DNA of 64,000 nucleotides from JABDGM01 sp963738665 (lineage in GTDB: Bacteria > Planctomycetota > Planctomycetia > Pirellulales > Lacipirellulaceae), in the NCBI GenBank assembly GCA_963738665.1, contig CAVTXL010000003.1, positions 434,001 to 498,000 on the forward strand. Direction: 5' to 3'. Below, piece after piece: positions 35,797 to 46,522 of the stretch (position 1 is the stretch's first letter; each line of letters opens with the position of its first letter). The position numbers and the translations under genes are program-made. The notes under the pieces are model-generated. The model ran no database searches. It saw nothing but the letters and a program-made list of their open reading frames with translations, and had not been told where the DNA came from.

Positions 35797-38516
35797 ATGG
35801 GAATGCGGCAAGTTTTCAGGGTTGGACGAACCGGCGAGCCCGGCAGGCGGGGCCGCTGGGGCTGGTGGCTGGTGCTGGCGCTGGTGTCGCTCGCGGCATT
35901 GGCCCGCGTGGCGCAATTGGCCGGCGGTGGGAGCGATGAGCCCGCCCTGGCGCGGCCGGAAGCGGCTGCGCTGTCCGGCCCGCCCTCGATTGAAAGCCCG
36001 CGACCTGCGGTTGGGCCCGCGGCCAACCTCGAGCTGGACGCCGCGGCCCGCGACGCGGAGCTGGCTCAGCTGTACGCGGCCTGCCCGCTGTCGGCGGTCG
36101 TCGATTTTCGGACGGTTGCCACTTCGCCCGAAAAGGCCGTCGCCCTGCTGCCCCCATTTCCACCCGACGGCTGAGCGCGTGGCGGAGGCCTTCGTGGACT
36201 CAACGGGCGCCCGGCCGCGCAAGGGGCAGTGGTTGATTGACCCGATTGAATGGTTCACGCCGGAGGAAAGGGCCCGTGGAGAGAGTGGCGGGCAGGAGCC
36301 GAGCGACGAAGCGCCGGCCGGGACAAACCCGGCGGGGACGACAACGAATCGAGAGCCGTCAACGTCGTCACCGTCGCCGACGCAGCCGCCTAAAGCGCAG
36401 GCGGCGATCGAGCCACAACGGCCACCAGGTTCGGCGGCAAACGGCGCTGCGACGCCTGGGCCGATGTTTGCGGCACCGCAATTGCCAAGCGGAAGCGCGG
36501 CGCCGCCGACGAACGGGCCGGAGACAATGCAGGCAACCGGGTCGCAACCCGCGCCCGAGCAGCCGGCGCCGAGCGAGCAGCGCCGGCTCTGTTTGGGCCA
36601 CCAGCGACGCAACTGCCGACCGCGATGCCGGCGACTACTGTGCCGCCCACCACACCGCCAGCGACTACATTGCCGTCGAGTCCGCAACCGTTCGAAGCCG
36701 GACCTGCGTTCGCCGCGCCACGGCTGCCGGCGGCGACAACTCAGCCCGCGAATCCGCCCGTCTCAACCGCACCGACGGATGCGGCACCGTTTCAGGCGCC
36801 GCCCCGTCCGCCAACGTCGATCGCCGTCGAGCCGCCCACGAATGTGGCCCAGGAGGGCGTCGATCCGCACCTGGCCCTGTACGCTCGCAATGCATACCCG
36901 TCGGCCCGTGAATGCGCGAAGTGCCATGAGGACATTTATCACGACTGGAGCATCTCGGCGCACGCCTACGCGACGGTGTCGCCGATGTTTCACAAGTTCG
37001 AGCAGAAGCTGAACGACATTTCGCAGGGAACGGTCGGCTACTTCTGCGTGCGGTGCCATGCGCCGGTCGCGACCGACCTGTGCGTCAGCCGCGACGAGCC
37101 GATTTGGAACTTGCCCGAGGTGGCTCGCGAGGGCGTCACGTGCGTGGCCTGCCATCGCGTGCAGTATGTGTACGGCAAGAGCAATGGCGAGCGGCGGATT
37201 GAAGAGGGGCCGCTCACGGCGCCGGTATTTGGCGGCATTGGCGGGGCGGGCGTGGCCGAGCTGATTCGCCGCAAGGACGAATTCAAGGTCAAGACTTCGC
37301 CGGATGAGAAGGGGCCCGGACAGGAGATCCACGTCGACGGCATCTACTTCCAACCGCTCACCAAGAGCGAGTTCTGCACGCCATGCCACCAGGTGGCGGT
37401 CGATCCGGGCATCAAGCTCGAGGTGGTGTGGGAGCAGTATCGGGCGTCGCCGGCGTGCAAAAAGGGCATTTCGTGCCAGGATTGCCACATGGGCCGCGTG
37501 CCGGGGCTGCCGTTGGGCTACAACGTCGGGCCGCTGGCCAAGCTGGCGGACAAGACGGTGAACGACCAGCGGAAGCGATCGAACCACGTGTTCTATGGGC
37601 CGAACTATTCGATTGCGCACCCTGGGGTGTTTCCGTTGCATCTGAAGGCCAGCCGCTGGACCATGCAGCAATGGCTGGCGTTCGATTGGCGGGCCGGCTG
37701 GGGGACGGACGCCTTTGAGCAGCGCGTGGCGGCGCTGCCGAAGGGGAGCGTGGTGTTTCCCGCGTGCTGGGCCGAGTCGGACGACCGGCGGGATGCGCGG
37801 GAGATCATCGAGGAAAACTTAAAGCAGCTCGACCGCAAACGGGAGCTGCGGACGCAGATTATGGAGAACGGTTCTTGCGTGAAGGGACCGTTTATCGAGT
37901 CGGCGCCGGCATGCGGCAAAGACATCAACTTTCACTATGTTGTGACCAACACGAACGAGGGGCACAACTTGCTCACCGCGTCGCTCGGGCGCAGCCGCAG
38001 TTGTGGGCGAATGTTGTCTTGATCGGGCCGAGCGGCGAGCGGCTGTGGGAGACCGGATACACCGATTGCTACGGCGACCTGGCGAACATCCATTCGGTCG
38101 AGGTCCGCAACGGCCGGCTGCCGTTCGATTCGCAATTATTCAACCTGCAGACGATGTTTTTGATCACCGGCGCGAAGGGGACGGACCGCGAGTTCTATGT
38201 TCCGGTGAACGTGGATATCGACCAGTTGCCGTTCATTCGGCCGGGAGTGCAGCCGATCAGCGTGATCAATCATCCGCCGTTCATACGCATGGAGAGCCAA
38301 TCGCTGGCGCCTTTGGGCTTGCGCGAGGCGCGGTTCTGCATTCCGGGCGAGCTTGTGAAGCAGCCGGGCCGCTATCGGCTCAGCTTCCGCATGCGCAGCC
38401 GGGCGGAGCCCATGTACCTCATGCGGTTCTGCGATGCGACGGTGGAAATGCAGCGGGCGATGAACGAGTGGATGATCGATTTGCACCAGCAGAGCGTGGA
38501 GTTTGACGTGCGGTAG
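35797..38516 (+). CDS. Membrane-anchored pentahaem cytochrome c, frameshifted
   Basis: About 906 residues in four frame segments joined near 36160, 36600 and 37990. The N-terminus has one membrane helix (WGWWLVLALVSLAALARV), then a proline/alanine/threonine-rich linker of about 180 residues (PSTSSPSPTQPPKAQ, PATTVPPTTPPATTLPSS). The catalytic or electron-transfer part has five CxxCH haem sites: CAKCH, CVRCH, CVACH, CTPCH and CQDCH. The C-terminal 180 residues are haem-free and beta-rich (VVLIGPSGERLWETGYTD). It is periplasmic or surface-exposed, anchored by the helix. It is followed by an outer-membrane barrel candidate on the same strand and faces a cytochrome operon. The exact redox partner is unknown. 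Confidence 0.8.
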
Positions 38517-38649
38517 GCGTCGAAGGGCGATCGGAGCCGCTTGGCGCCGCGCTGGGGAGCTCGCTGGCGCTGGTTGCCAAGCGCCTCGGTGGCAGCGGGC
38601 TCGCGGTAGAAGAAGATTTGGACAAAGCCGATAACGTCATGCAGCGCAT

Positions 38650-38690
38650 GAAACCCTCCCCTGGCCCTTCCTTGGAGGGAGAGGGATCTC
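38650..38690. repeat. Palindromic repeat, second copy of the helicase-insert family
   Basis: On the minus strand it contains CCCTCTCCCTCCAAGG and GGGCCAGGGGAGGGTTT, sharing the latter word with 18630-18646. It lies just upstream of the barrel-protein gene. Confidence 0.6.
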
Positions 38691-38712
38691 GGCGCAATCG
38701 CTTTCGACATTG

Positions 38713-40635
38713 ATGTCACGATTTCTCTCACATCGCGATGTTTGGACGCTGGCGGTGGCGATGTCCGCTGCGCTCGCGGTGGAAGGCGGCGTGCGCGTTG
38801 CGGCTGCGGCGGGCGATGCAGGGACGCACGCCATAGCTGCGGATGCGACACCCACATTGGTTTCGGGAGTGCCGCAAGCGGCCGCATCGGTCTATCCGTC
38901 GGAGGAGTGGTCGCCCTACCCTTCGGAGCCGTGGGCCCCGCATTTGTCGGAGCCGTGGGCGCCTCGGCCGTCGGCGCCATGGAGCCCGCGACTGGCGCGA
39001 GAGCCGAGCGCGGTCGAGCTGCAGCAGCATTTGTTGCCGCGCTTCGGACGATATTCGTCCCCCCTCGCGGCGGCGGCCGGCAGAGCAACGGCCGTCGGCC
39101 TGGCTGGGGTTCAAACGCCGGCGGCGAACGTCCCGCAGCCTCAAACCAAGCCTTCGAGCGATGCGTCCATCTTTGCGCCGCCTGTACGTACCAGTTTCCA
39201 AGTGCGCGACGAAGGCGTCGTCGGCGACGCCATGAGCCGCGAAGTGGGGCCCTGTTTGGCCACGTACAGCAACGGCGACTTTTCGCCCGACCAGTTCTTC
39301 GACCAGTGCCCCTACGAAGCCTGCCCGGAGCAGAGCATTTACGGCGGCAAGTATCTGAACCCGACGCAGCGGCCGCTGGTGGAGCTGGGCATGCCGCTGT
39401 ATTTGGGTGGTCCGGTGCCGCCGCCGTCGCTCGATTGCGGCGTGACGAACCCGTCGGTGCCGCGGTTCTATCTATACGGTGATTACCGAGCGGCCGCCGC
39501 GTACAACGACCAGGGCACCCGCGATTTCGGCGTGCTGGCGAACCGGATCAATCTGGAGTGGGAGCTGGGGCTGACCGCAACCGAGCGGATCCACATGTCG
39601 ACGGGTCCGTTCCAGGACGGCAACGATTTCATGCGGGTCGAGTTTGGCGACGGCCGCGGCCGCTTCCACGACGAGCTCGACTTCTTCGACCCAGACACCG
39701 ACGCCCTCTTCTTTGAAGGCGACATGGGTTACATCCTGGGCGGCTGGGGCGGCCATTACGCGGCGATTGACGCGCCATTTACAGTGGGGTTGATCCCCCT
39801 GCTCTTTCAAAACGGCGTGTGGATGGAGGACGCGATCGTCGGGGCGGCCGCGACGATACCGGCCCGCAACAGCCCGTGGCTCGATTGGTCGAACTTTGAT
39901 GTCACGTTTTTCGCGGGCGTCGATCAGGTGACGAGTCCGGCGTTCGCGGCCAGCAACGCGGCGGCTAACGTGTTCGGCGCGACGACGTTCATCGAGGCCT
40001 ATCACGGCTACGTGGAAGTGGGGTACGCGTTTCTTGACGATACGACGGAGCTCGGCCGCAGTTATCACAACGTAGGCATTTCGTATACGCGGCGATACCT
40101 GAACCTGGTGTCGAACTCGGTGCGGCTGATCGTCAACACCGGGCAGGACCTGCCGGAGAGCGAGCGAACGGCCAATGGCGAGCTGGTGCTCGTCGAGAAC
40201 TCATTCCTGACGCCGTGGCCGTATAACGTTATTCCGTACGTGAACTTTTTCGCCGGGTTTGGCGATCCGCAATCGGTCGCCCGGGCCGGGGCGGCCGGCG
40301 GCGTGCTGCGGAACGAGGGCATCTTGTTCGAGTCGGACAATCTCACTGGCTACCCGACGCTCGATGCCACGGCCAACGACACGTACGGGGCGGCGTTTGG
40401 CATCGATCTGTTGTCGCCCGGTTTTACGCAGCAGTTGATGGTCGAAGGCGCCGTGCTGCAGACGATCGGCGACTCACCAACTCGGAACGCGCCCGGCGAT
40501 GAGTATGGCGTCGGCGTGCGGTACCAGGTGCCGATTTCCAACGCGACGCTGCTGCGGTTCGACGTGATGCACGGCTGGATCGACGGGGCAGATGACATCA
40601 GCGGGGCGCGGGCTGAGTATCGGTGGAAGTTTTAA
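38713..40635 (+). CDS. Outer-membrane beta-barrel candidate with proline-tryptophan repeats
   Basis: A 640-residue exported protein. The signal peptide region is VWTLAVAMSAALAVEGGVRVAAAA. Residues 60-95 contain tandem PSEEWSPYPSEPWAPHLSEPWAP-type repeats. From about residue 250 alternating aromatic strands run to the C-terminus (FYLYGDYRAAAAY, YGVGVRYQVPISNATLLRFDVMHGW, ARAEYRWKF), ending in phenylalanine as outer-membrane barrels do. It resembles uncharacterised planctomycete porin-like proteins. It lies 196 bp after the pentahaem cytochrome gene and convergent with the cytochrome operon, so a conduit role is possible but inferred. No catalytic motif is seen. Confidence 0.65.
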   Translation: MSRFLSHRDVWTLAVAMSAALAVEGGVRVAAAAGDAGTHAIAADATPTLVSGVPQAAASVYPSEEWSPYPSEPWAPHLSEPWAPRPSAPWSPRLAREPSAVELQQHLLPRFGRYSSPLAAAAGRATAVGLAGVQTPAANVPQPQTKPSSDASIFAPPVRTSFQVRDEGVVGDAMSREVGPCLATYSNGDFSPDQFFDQCPYEACPEQSIYGGKYLNPTQRPLVELGMPLYLGGPVPPPSLDCGVTNPSVPRFYLYGDYRAAAAYNDQGTRDFGVLANRINLEWELGLTATERIHMSTGPFQDGNDFMRVEFGDGRGRFHDELDFFDPDTDALFFEGDMGYILGGWGGHYAAIDAPFTVGLIPLLFQNGVWMEDAIVGAAATIPARNSPWLDWSNFDVTFFAGVDQVTSPAFAASNAAANVFGATTFIEAYHGYVEVGYAFLDDTTELGRSYHNVGISYTRRYLNLVSNSVRLIVNTGQDLPESERTANGELVLVENSFLTPWPYNVIPYVNFFAGFGDPQSVARAGAAGGVLRNEGILFESDNLTGYPTLDATANDTYGAAFGIDLLSPGFTQQLMVEGAVLQTIGDSPTRNAPGDEYGVGVRYQVPISNATLLRFDVMHGWIDGADDISGARAEYRWKF

Positions 40636-40765
40636 GGAGGCGTATTGGGTGAGGGTTGAGGGGACAGGAATTAGAAAACATCACGTAACGAAGACTGCGC
40701 TGCAAATGATCTGTCTGTTTTCTGGCTGCTAGCTGAAAGCTGATGGCTGACAGCCCCGCCTGCGT

Positions 40766-42820
40766 TCATGGCAGCGCAGCCTTCATCAGCGCCACGAAGG
40801 GTCGCAGTTGGACGTGGTAGTTGTGGCACGATTGGCAGTGGTCCCCGGCGGCGCGGGCGGTGTGGCAGGCGGCGCACTGTTGTTTCGAGACGGGTTTGAA
40901 TTCGGAGGCGTAACCCGTCGGCCGCAGTGATGTGTAGGCGGCCGAGGTGTCGGCCTGCTGGTTGATAGAGTGGCACGACGTGCAATCAGCCAGCTCGCGT
41001 AGCAAGAGGTGCGGGCCGTGGTTGAACTTCGTGAACGGCCGCGGCCCAGCGGAGCGGTCGGTGGCTCGCCAGTGGATGGTGCGTTCACCCGTTGATGACT
41101 CTTCCAGGCTGTGGCACGAAGCGCAAAGGCCGGGCGCCGTGGGATTGCTCAGCTCGTTGAGCGCGGCGGCGGCGATCGGCGACTGCTTATCGCTGGAAAT
41201 GGACGCCAGTTCGCTGAGCCACCTGGTGAGCACGGGATCGGCGTGGCCAGTCGGTTGGTAACGAATCGACAGTGTGGCACTGTCGTAGTACCAGGTGCCG
41301 GTCGACGGTTTCGGCGGCTGCTGATTCCGACGCGGATGTGCTATCTACTTGTGGCAGCCAGCCGCGGGCCGCGGATTGAATCGTATCGGCAGAGAGGCCG
41401 GCAAAAAGGTTGCGAGTGCTTGCGTCAGTCAGATTCGCCGCCGAGAGCAATCGTCAGACGCTTGATAGCTGCGGCGGGCCCTCCCTCATTCAATTCGGAA
41501 ACGAGTTTTTTGATGGCGGCCGCTAGTTCGGCGGAGGCGGCCAATTGATCTTTGTCGCTCGCGTCGATGTCGAGGAATTCAAAATCAGCGCCGAGTTTTT
41601 CGATCGCCCGCGCGGCGGCCGGGTCGGCGGCGAGCAGCAGCTTCATCGCGGCCGGCAGCCGGCCGTCGAAGTCGCCCGTCGCGGCCTGCGGCCAGGGGCC
41701 AATATCGTGGCCGGCGGCGCAGAGCGCCGACGTCGAGCGTGGGGACAATGAGCATCGGCACGCCACGGTCCGTGCTGGTGGCGATCTTTTCGTCGTGACA
41801 CGCGGCGCACGTCGCTTCGTAACTGGCGGTGAGCTGCGTCGCGCCGGTGCGATCCTGCTGATGGCACTTGCGACACTCGAACGATTGCTTCTTTTCGGGG
41901 AAATGCTTGGCCAAATGGGAGGCGTGATTGAAGATGATCGGCGTGCGGCGGACGTAAGGCCAATCGCCGAAATCCGGGTGGTCGGTGGCGAAGCTTTCGT
42001 AGCGCTGCCGGTGACACGTTTGGCACGCGGCATCATCGATCGCCGTGAGATCGAACGCGGCCCCGTGGTGTTCGCGGTGGCAAGCGGCGCAGGTGATTGT
42101 AGAAATGGGGGCGCCAGAGAGAGTGAGTTGCGAAGAGAAGGGTGAATTTGCTTTGTCTCCAGGTCTCCTTGCCTCCCCGCCGCGGCGGACCTGCGACTTG
42201 TCTCCTTGTCTAATCTGGGCGAGGAGCGCAGCGGGCACGTTGTGGGCTTGATAGGCAAGTCGCTCTTCAATCGTGCCGGCGTGGCACTTCATACAGAGCT
42301 GCGATTGCTTTGGCTCATCGCCGTGCGGCGTGACAAGCGAAGCAGTCCAAGCGATGGCGCCTTTCTCCGCGGCCGCGTGGCAGGCGGCGCATTGGGGCGG
42401 TGTGCCGGGGCGGCGTAGCAACTGGGCGTGCTGCGTGGTCAATGGTCCAGGGGCGATGACCAAATCGCGCCAATCGGCGCTGAGCATCAGAATGAGGGCC
42501 GCGGCGGTCGCGACAACGCAGGCGGCGACAAAGCGGCCGCGCTTTGCCCGGAGCGAGCGGACGGGCGTGCAATGGGGCACGCAGCCGCAGACGCCGTCGT
42601 GCATGGGGCCTTCTTCGCAGGGCCCCCCGCAGACGGCGGCGCGGTTGCAGCGCCAGCGGTCGCCGTCGCGGATGGGAACACATTCGGACAGGGCTGGGCA
42701 GCGGCCGCGGGCATTTGGCCCCAGTGCGCAAGCGTGGCCTGCCGCAGCCAGTCCGCAGACCCAGGGCTGGTTCGGGCGGTCGTAATCCGGCCTGTTATGT
42801 TCGAGCGGCGGCGGCCTCAC
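40766..42820 (-). CDS. Decahaem cytochrome c with cysteine-rich N-terminal domain, frameshifted
   Basis: About 684 residues. Residues 22-84 carry ten cysteines (spacings include CNRAAVCGGPC and CGCVPHC), then basic RAKRGR and a membrane helix (FVAACVVATAAALILML). The rest has ten CxxCH sites: CAACH, CMKCH, CAACH, CQTCH, CRKCH, CAACH, CASCH, CTSCH, CAACH, CQSCH. Frame breaks lie near 41730, 41430 and 41310. GTG 42820 is chosen because GGAGG lies six bases upstream and the GTG overlaps the TGA of the preceding gene. The haem part should be periplasmic and the cysteine domain cytoplasmic. It ends an electron-transfer operon. Confidence 0.8.
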
Positions 42821-43641
42821 GTGGCACCTCCGCAAAACGCGAGGGCCAAGAGGCCGTGAACGAGCGCGAGCAGCACCAGGCTATAAGTCAGCGCGATGTG
42901 AACGAACAGCCACATTTTCAAGAGCCGCTGCCGCGCTTCGTGGAAGTCGAGGTCATCCTTGCGGCGGACCAGCGCGAATAGCTCTTCGCAAGGTGCTTGC
43001 TCCTGGTCGGCCAGGTAGCGGCGCACGTCTTGCATTTCGCGGAGCAGCATTTTACGCCAGGCGCTCGTCGGGCGGAGCTGGTACCACAACCGCCGCGGGC
43101 GGGCGAAAAAGTCGTAGAGGTGGCTGGTGTAAAAGTCGGCCAGGGTCGTTGCGCCCGAGGCCGATACGGCGGCGAGGGCCGCGGAATCGGCCTGCCGCCA
43201 CACGGCACGGCGAAGCGCGGGAATCCGTTCAAAAATCACCTCTTGGCCAACGCGGGCGAGCTGGCGCAGAATCTTGCGCGTGAAGTAAAGGCCGATCAGC
43301 CCGCTGGCGACGGTGAGTAGGTAAAAGAAGGCCAGCGTCGTCTCGAGGACGCCGTTGGGGATTGCGATCCCAGCATGCAGTGCGAAGACCGCCAGTGTCG
43401 CCAGGCCGACGTAGATGTGCCACTGGAGCCAGGCCGCCGAGCTGCCGATCGGCAAGAAGGCGAGGCGCTTGCGGACGTTGTATAGGGCGAGGAAGCCGAT
43501 CGCGCCCAGCAGCAGGTAGCCGGTCGCGAACGCCGAATGGCCGAGGGCCTGGTCCGTCGTGCGGGCCCAGAACCACACAGCGGCTACGGCGAGCAGCGTA
43601 AGGAGTGTGTTGCGGACGCGGCGGCGGGTGAAGCGAGGCAT
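42817..43641 (-). CDS. Dihaem membrane cytochrome b-like protein
   Basis: A 274-residue integral membrane protein with about five helices. Two of them carry paired histidines 14 apart: HIYVGLATLAVFALH and HIALTYSLVLLALVH. Such H-x13-H pairs ligate two stacked b haems in cytochrome b561/ferric-reductase-type folds. A cytoplasmic-looking loop between helices (residues 120-230) is charged. The start at 43641 (MPRFTRRRVRNTLL) is preferred, because the longer frame would translate a repeat (43672-43730). Its stop overlaps the GTG start of the decahaem gene. It probably moves electrons across the inner membrane between the polyferredoxin and the periplasmic cytochromes. Confidence 0.75.
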   Translation of the reverse strand: MPRFTRRRVRNTLLTLLAVAAVWFWARTTDQALGHSAFATGYLLLGAIGFLALYNVRKRLAFLPIGSSAAWLQWHIYVGLATLAVFALHAGIAIPNGVLETTLAFFYLLTVASGLIGLYFTRKILRQLARVGQEVIFERIPALRRAVWRQADSAALAAVSASGATTLADFYTSHLYDFFARPRRLWYQLRPTSAWRKMLLREMQDVRRYLADQEQAPCEELFALVRRKDDLDFHEARQRLLKMWLFVHIALTYSLVLLALVHGLLALAFCGGAT

Positions 43642-43671
43642 TTGGTGGCGATTGGCAATCAAGTTCTCTTG

Positions 43672-43730
43672 AAGCGGAGCGTCGAGCGACCTTTTCCCGC
43701 GCAGAGCGTGGGAACGAGGTCTTTTCACGT
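43672..43730. repeat. Inverted-repeat element between operon genes
   Basis: Contains CTCGTTCCCACGCTCTGCG followed by GCGGGAAAAGG on the minus strand. This type of short interspersed palindromic repeat (CGTTCCCACGCT-like) is widespread in bacteria. It separates the polyferredoxin and cytochrome b genes. Confidence 0.45.
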
Positions 43731-43743
43731 TGAAGGCTGTGGT

Positions 43744-45492
43744 TTACCTCCCTAGCCAATTGGCCAGGGAGGTTCTGTCGGACAGGTCAATCCGCACCAG
43801 GGCGTCGTGGGGACAGGCGTGTTGGCAAGCCGGGCCTGTGAGCTGGCCGGTGCAAAAGTCGCACTTGGTGGCTTTGACGATCGGCTGCTTGGTCGTTTCG
43901 TCAATGTAGAACCCGCCGGCCGGCTCGCGGATGGCGGCCATGTGAATCGCCTCGTACGGGCAACTGTTCGCGCAGGTCGCGCAGCCAATGCAAGTGCGAT
44001 CGTTGATCCGCACCGTGCCAGTGTCAGCGTCGCGGCCAATCGCGCCGGTGGGGCAGCCGATCATGCACACGGGGTCGATGCAGTGCATGCAGGCGTGGGC
44101 GACCTGCAGGTTGCCATACTTTGGCCCCTCGCGGACAAAGCGGGGATTGTTGTCGTGCGTAGCGGCGCACGCCCGCACGCAATCGTCGCAGCGAGTGCAG
44201 CGATCGAGGTTGATGAGCATCGTCTCGGTGCCGTTGAGCAAGCGGTGATCGGCGAAATACTCGAGTGTGGAGGAATCGAGAAGGTTTTCCGTTTGCGGAT
44301 CGACTTCGGCTAGCTCAGTCGCCCCGTGGAATGTGGAATGCAACTCTTCGCGCGTGCCAACCGCAGCCCCAACTTGCATTTTGCAATTTGGGATTATGTC
44401 ATTCACTACCGTTTGCGCCGGAATACGTAGGATGTCGACGTAGCCAACAGCCCGCAGCGAGTGCTGCCAAGGCTGCGGCTCGTGCCCGTCGTGGGCCGCT
44501 GCGAATTCCTTCCAGCCGAAAACCTGGCCTTTGCCGAGGTAGGCGACCGTCAAATGTCCGTGGCCGTGGCGGCGGCTTTGGCGGGCAAAGCCGGAGCGGA
44601 TCAGGACGAGATCGGTGGGTGTTTCGCCCTCGGCCGCGATGAGGGGCTCGGCGGCGATTTCGGCTGCGGGGTCGGTGCGCCGCTGGGGGCCGAAATCGCT
44701 GTACCAATCGAAGTTGCCGTAGGATTCAAAGATCGTGGCGCGGGCAACGCGGTCAAGTGCATCGGCCGGCAACTCGTGCAGTAGCGGCGTTTGACGCAGG
44801 TGGACGCGGAGGCTGTTTTCGCGATACAGGGCCTCGATATGTTCGCGAATAGCCGGCGTACGGCGCATCAGGTCGCGAAGCCCCTGCCAGCGGACTTCGA
44901 GCAGCGAAGTCTCGGAATCGGCGAACACGGTGGCCGTGCGCGGCGTCCGCGCGAGGGCCGCCAGCTCGCCGAAGAATTCACCGGCGGCGAGCTGGACCGT
45001 GCCGGTGGATTCCAGCAGCCGCGGCACATCTTGCAGAAAGACGCGTGTGCCATCGGGTGCGTCCCGCAGGCCGAGGTCGCCGTCGGCTGGCGAGCCGGCC
45101 GCGGCCTGGATGTGGCGGACTTCCGGCAGTTCGGCATTGCGCCACAGTTGCGCACACGCATCCCACCAAGAGCGTCGCGGCGGTTCGCTGCGGCCGAGTA
45201 GCTGGGGGTCTAGTCGCGCGAGCACGACCCGCACGGTGCCCGCGAGGATCAGAAACGCGCTGTGGCCGTAATCACCTTCGCGGACGATCAGGTCGCCCGG
45301 CTCGAATTGCGCGATCCGCGCGTCGCCACGCAGGATGCCGCGCAAGGGCAGCGACGGTGGAAAGGCGGCCGCGTCGATGCCGCGGAAGGGCTCGATCGCC
45401 AAGAGCCGATCGACGTCGGCCTCCGACATGCCGTCGTCGAAAGGCACGTCCCAACGTTTGGGCCGGGCAATGGCGATCTCGAGTTCGGGCAT
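43744..45492 (-). CDS. Cyclic-nucleotide-binding polyferredoxin
   Basis: A 582-residue soluble protein. Two cyclic-nucleotide-binding-type beta rolls fill residues 1-395. The first has an intact phosphate-binding cassette (GEFFGELAALARTPRTATV, with the Glu and Arg that grip the ligand). The C-terminal 180 residues are a DmsB/HybA-like ferredoxin with four cysteine clusters: CTRCDDCVRAC, CMHCIDPVCMIGC, CIGCATCANSC and CDFCTGQLTGPACQHAC, enough for four 4Fe-4S centres. The linker near 44340-44400 contains an AT-rich repeat word read in frame. It lies 26 bp after the tetrahaem gene. Electron transfer controlled by a cyclic nucleotide is inferred. Confidence 0.85.
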   Translation of the reverse strand: MPELEIAIARPKRWDVPFDDGMSEADVDRLLAIEPFRGIDAAAFPPSLPLRGILRGDARIAQFEPGDLIVREGDYGHSAFLILAGTVRVVLARLDPQLLGRSEPPRRSWWDACAQLWRNAELPEVRHIQAAAGSPADGDLGLRDAPDGTRVFLQDVPRLLESTGTVQLAAGEFFGELAALARTPRTATVFADSETSLLEVRWQGLRDLMRRTPAIREHIEALYRENSLRVHLRQTPLLHELPADALDRVARATIFESYGNFDWYSDFGPQRRTDPAAEIAAEPLIAAEGETPTDLVLIRSGFARQSRRHGHGHLTVAYLGKGQVFGWKEFAAAHDGHEPQPWQHSLRAVGYVDILRIPAQTVVNDIIPNCKMQVGAAVGTREELHSTFHGATELAEVDPQTENLLDSSTLEYFADHRLLNGTETMLINLDRCTRCDDCVRACAATHDNNPRFVREGPKYGNLQVAHACMHCIDPVCMIGCPTGAIGRDADTGTVRINDRTCIGCATCANSCPYEAIHMAAIREPAGGFYIDETTKQPIVKATKCDFCTGQLTGPACQHACPHDALVRIDLSDRTSLANWLGR

Positions 45493-45518
45493 GGTGGTGA
45501 CAGGGCGGAGGGATTCAC

Positions 45519-46509
45519 CTAGTTCTTGTACTGTTCGGGCCGCGGCAGGAATTGGTCGACGGCAGTGAGTTTCTCGCCGTCGGCCTGGTCGGCGAACTCG
45601 TAGGCGGTTTTGGCGATCGTGTCGGCGGCCGCGACGAGGGCGGCCTTGTTGTTGAGGCGGAGTTCGACGGTCGCGACGGCGTCGAGCGCGGGTTGCAGAA
45701 GCGGCTCGTGGATGAGGTTTTGGATTTCGTGCAAGCGCATCTTCATGCGGGCGGCGCCTGGGCACTGGTGATGCCAAAGATCGCTTTCTCGGTCGCGGCG
45801 CTCGTGGCGCGGAGGCTGTATTCCAGGTCGGCCAGCACGCCCACGACGTACAGCACGCGGAGCTGAGCGGGCGTGGACTGGCCGTTCGTGCCGCCGCCGG
45901 TTCGCAAATAGTTGTGCCGCACAAGGCCTTGCGACCAGGCGACGAGCTCGAATGTTTGGCTGCCGGCCACGTGGCCGCCGACGTTCACCAGTCGCTCGTT
46001 CGGCACGGTGTGGCAGTTGTAGCACTGCTTGGCGATGAGATACACGTTGTGCGGGTTGTTCATGCCGTGGGCGACGCTTTGCTCCATCCGCTGGCGGCGA
46101 TGCTCGGGCGATTCCAGCTCCTTTTTGGCGTTTGCGCCGCCAAAATCGGCGTGGATCGCGATCCACTCTTGCGCCCCGCCGTGGCACGATTCGCACGAAA
46201 CGCCGGCCACCACACGCGCGCGGCCGTCTTGCGCCTGCGACGTGTAGTGACACTGGAGGCAGGTGTCGTTGCGCTTAATCGAAGGCAGCCCAAGGCGGTC
46301 GGCAATCTGCTTGGCCTCCGGTTTGCGATGGAGCGAATCAAATGTTGCGAAGTGGGGCGTCCGCATCCACTGCTGCACTTCTTTGTCGTGACATTTCCGC
46401 ATTGATCGGCGCCGACGATCTTGGTCGGGTCGTGCGTCGGCGGGCCGAAGGCGGCTTTTTGGGCGAGGGCGGGGCACGCCGATAGAAGTGCGACGCCTAA
46501 CGCAGTCAT
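45519..46509 (-). CDS. Exported tetrahaem cytochrome c, frameshifted
   Basis: About 330 residues with signal peptide MTALGVALLSACPALAQ (ATG 46509; an ATG at 46563 would start inside a repeat). Four haem motifs are CGKCH, CLQCH, CESCH and CYNCH, an arrangement like cytochrome c-554-type proteins. The first motif is split by a frameshift near 46395 that is repaired by adding one A to the AAA run, giving CGKCH. A second break near 45750 precedes the helical C-terminus (LRLNNKAALVAAADTIAKTAYEF). It is periplasmic, the second gene of the operon. Confidence 0.75.
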
Positions 46510-46522
46510 CAAAGATAGAACT

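Noticed and set aside
41700..41760. An eleventh haem motif (CAAGH) in the decahaem cytochrome
   Set aside because: It lacks the second cysteine of CxxCH and lies beside a frameshift.
43641..43728. GTG at 43728 as start of the cytochrome b gene
   Set aside because: The added residues translate an interspersed palindromic repeat.
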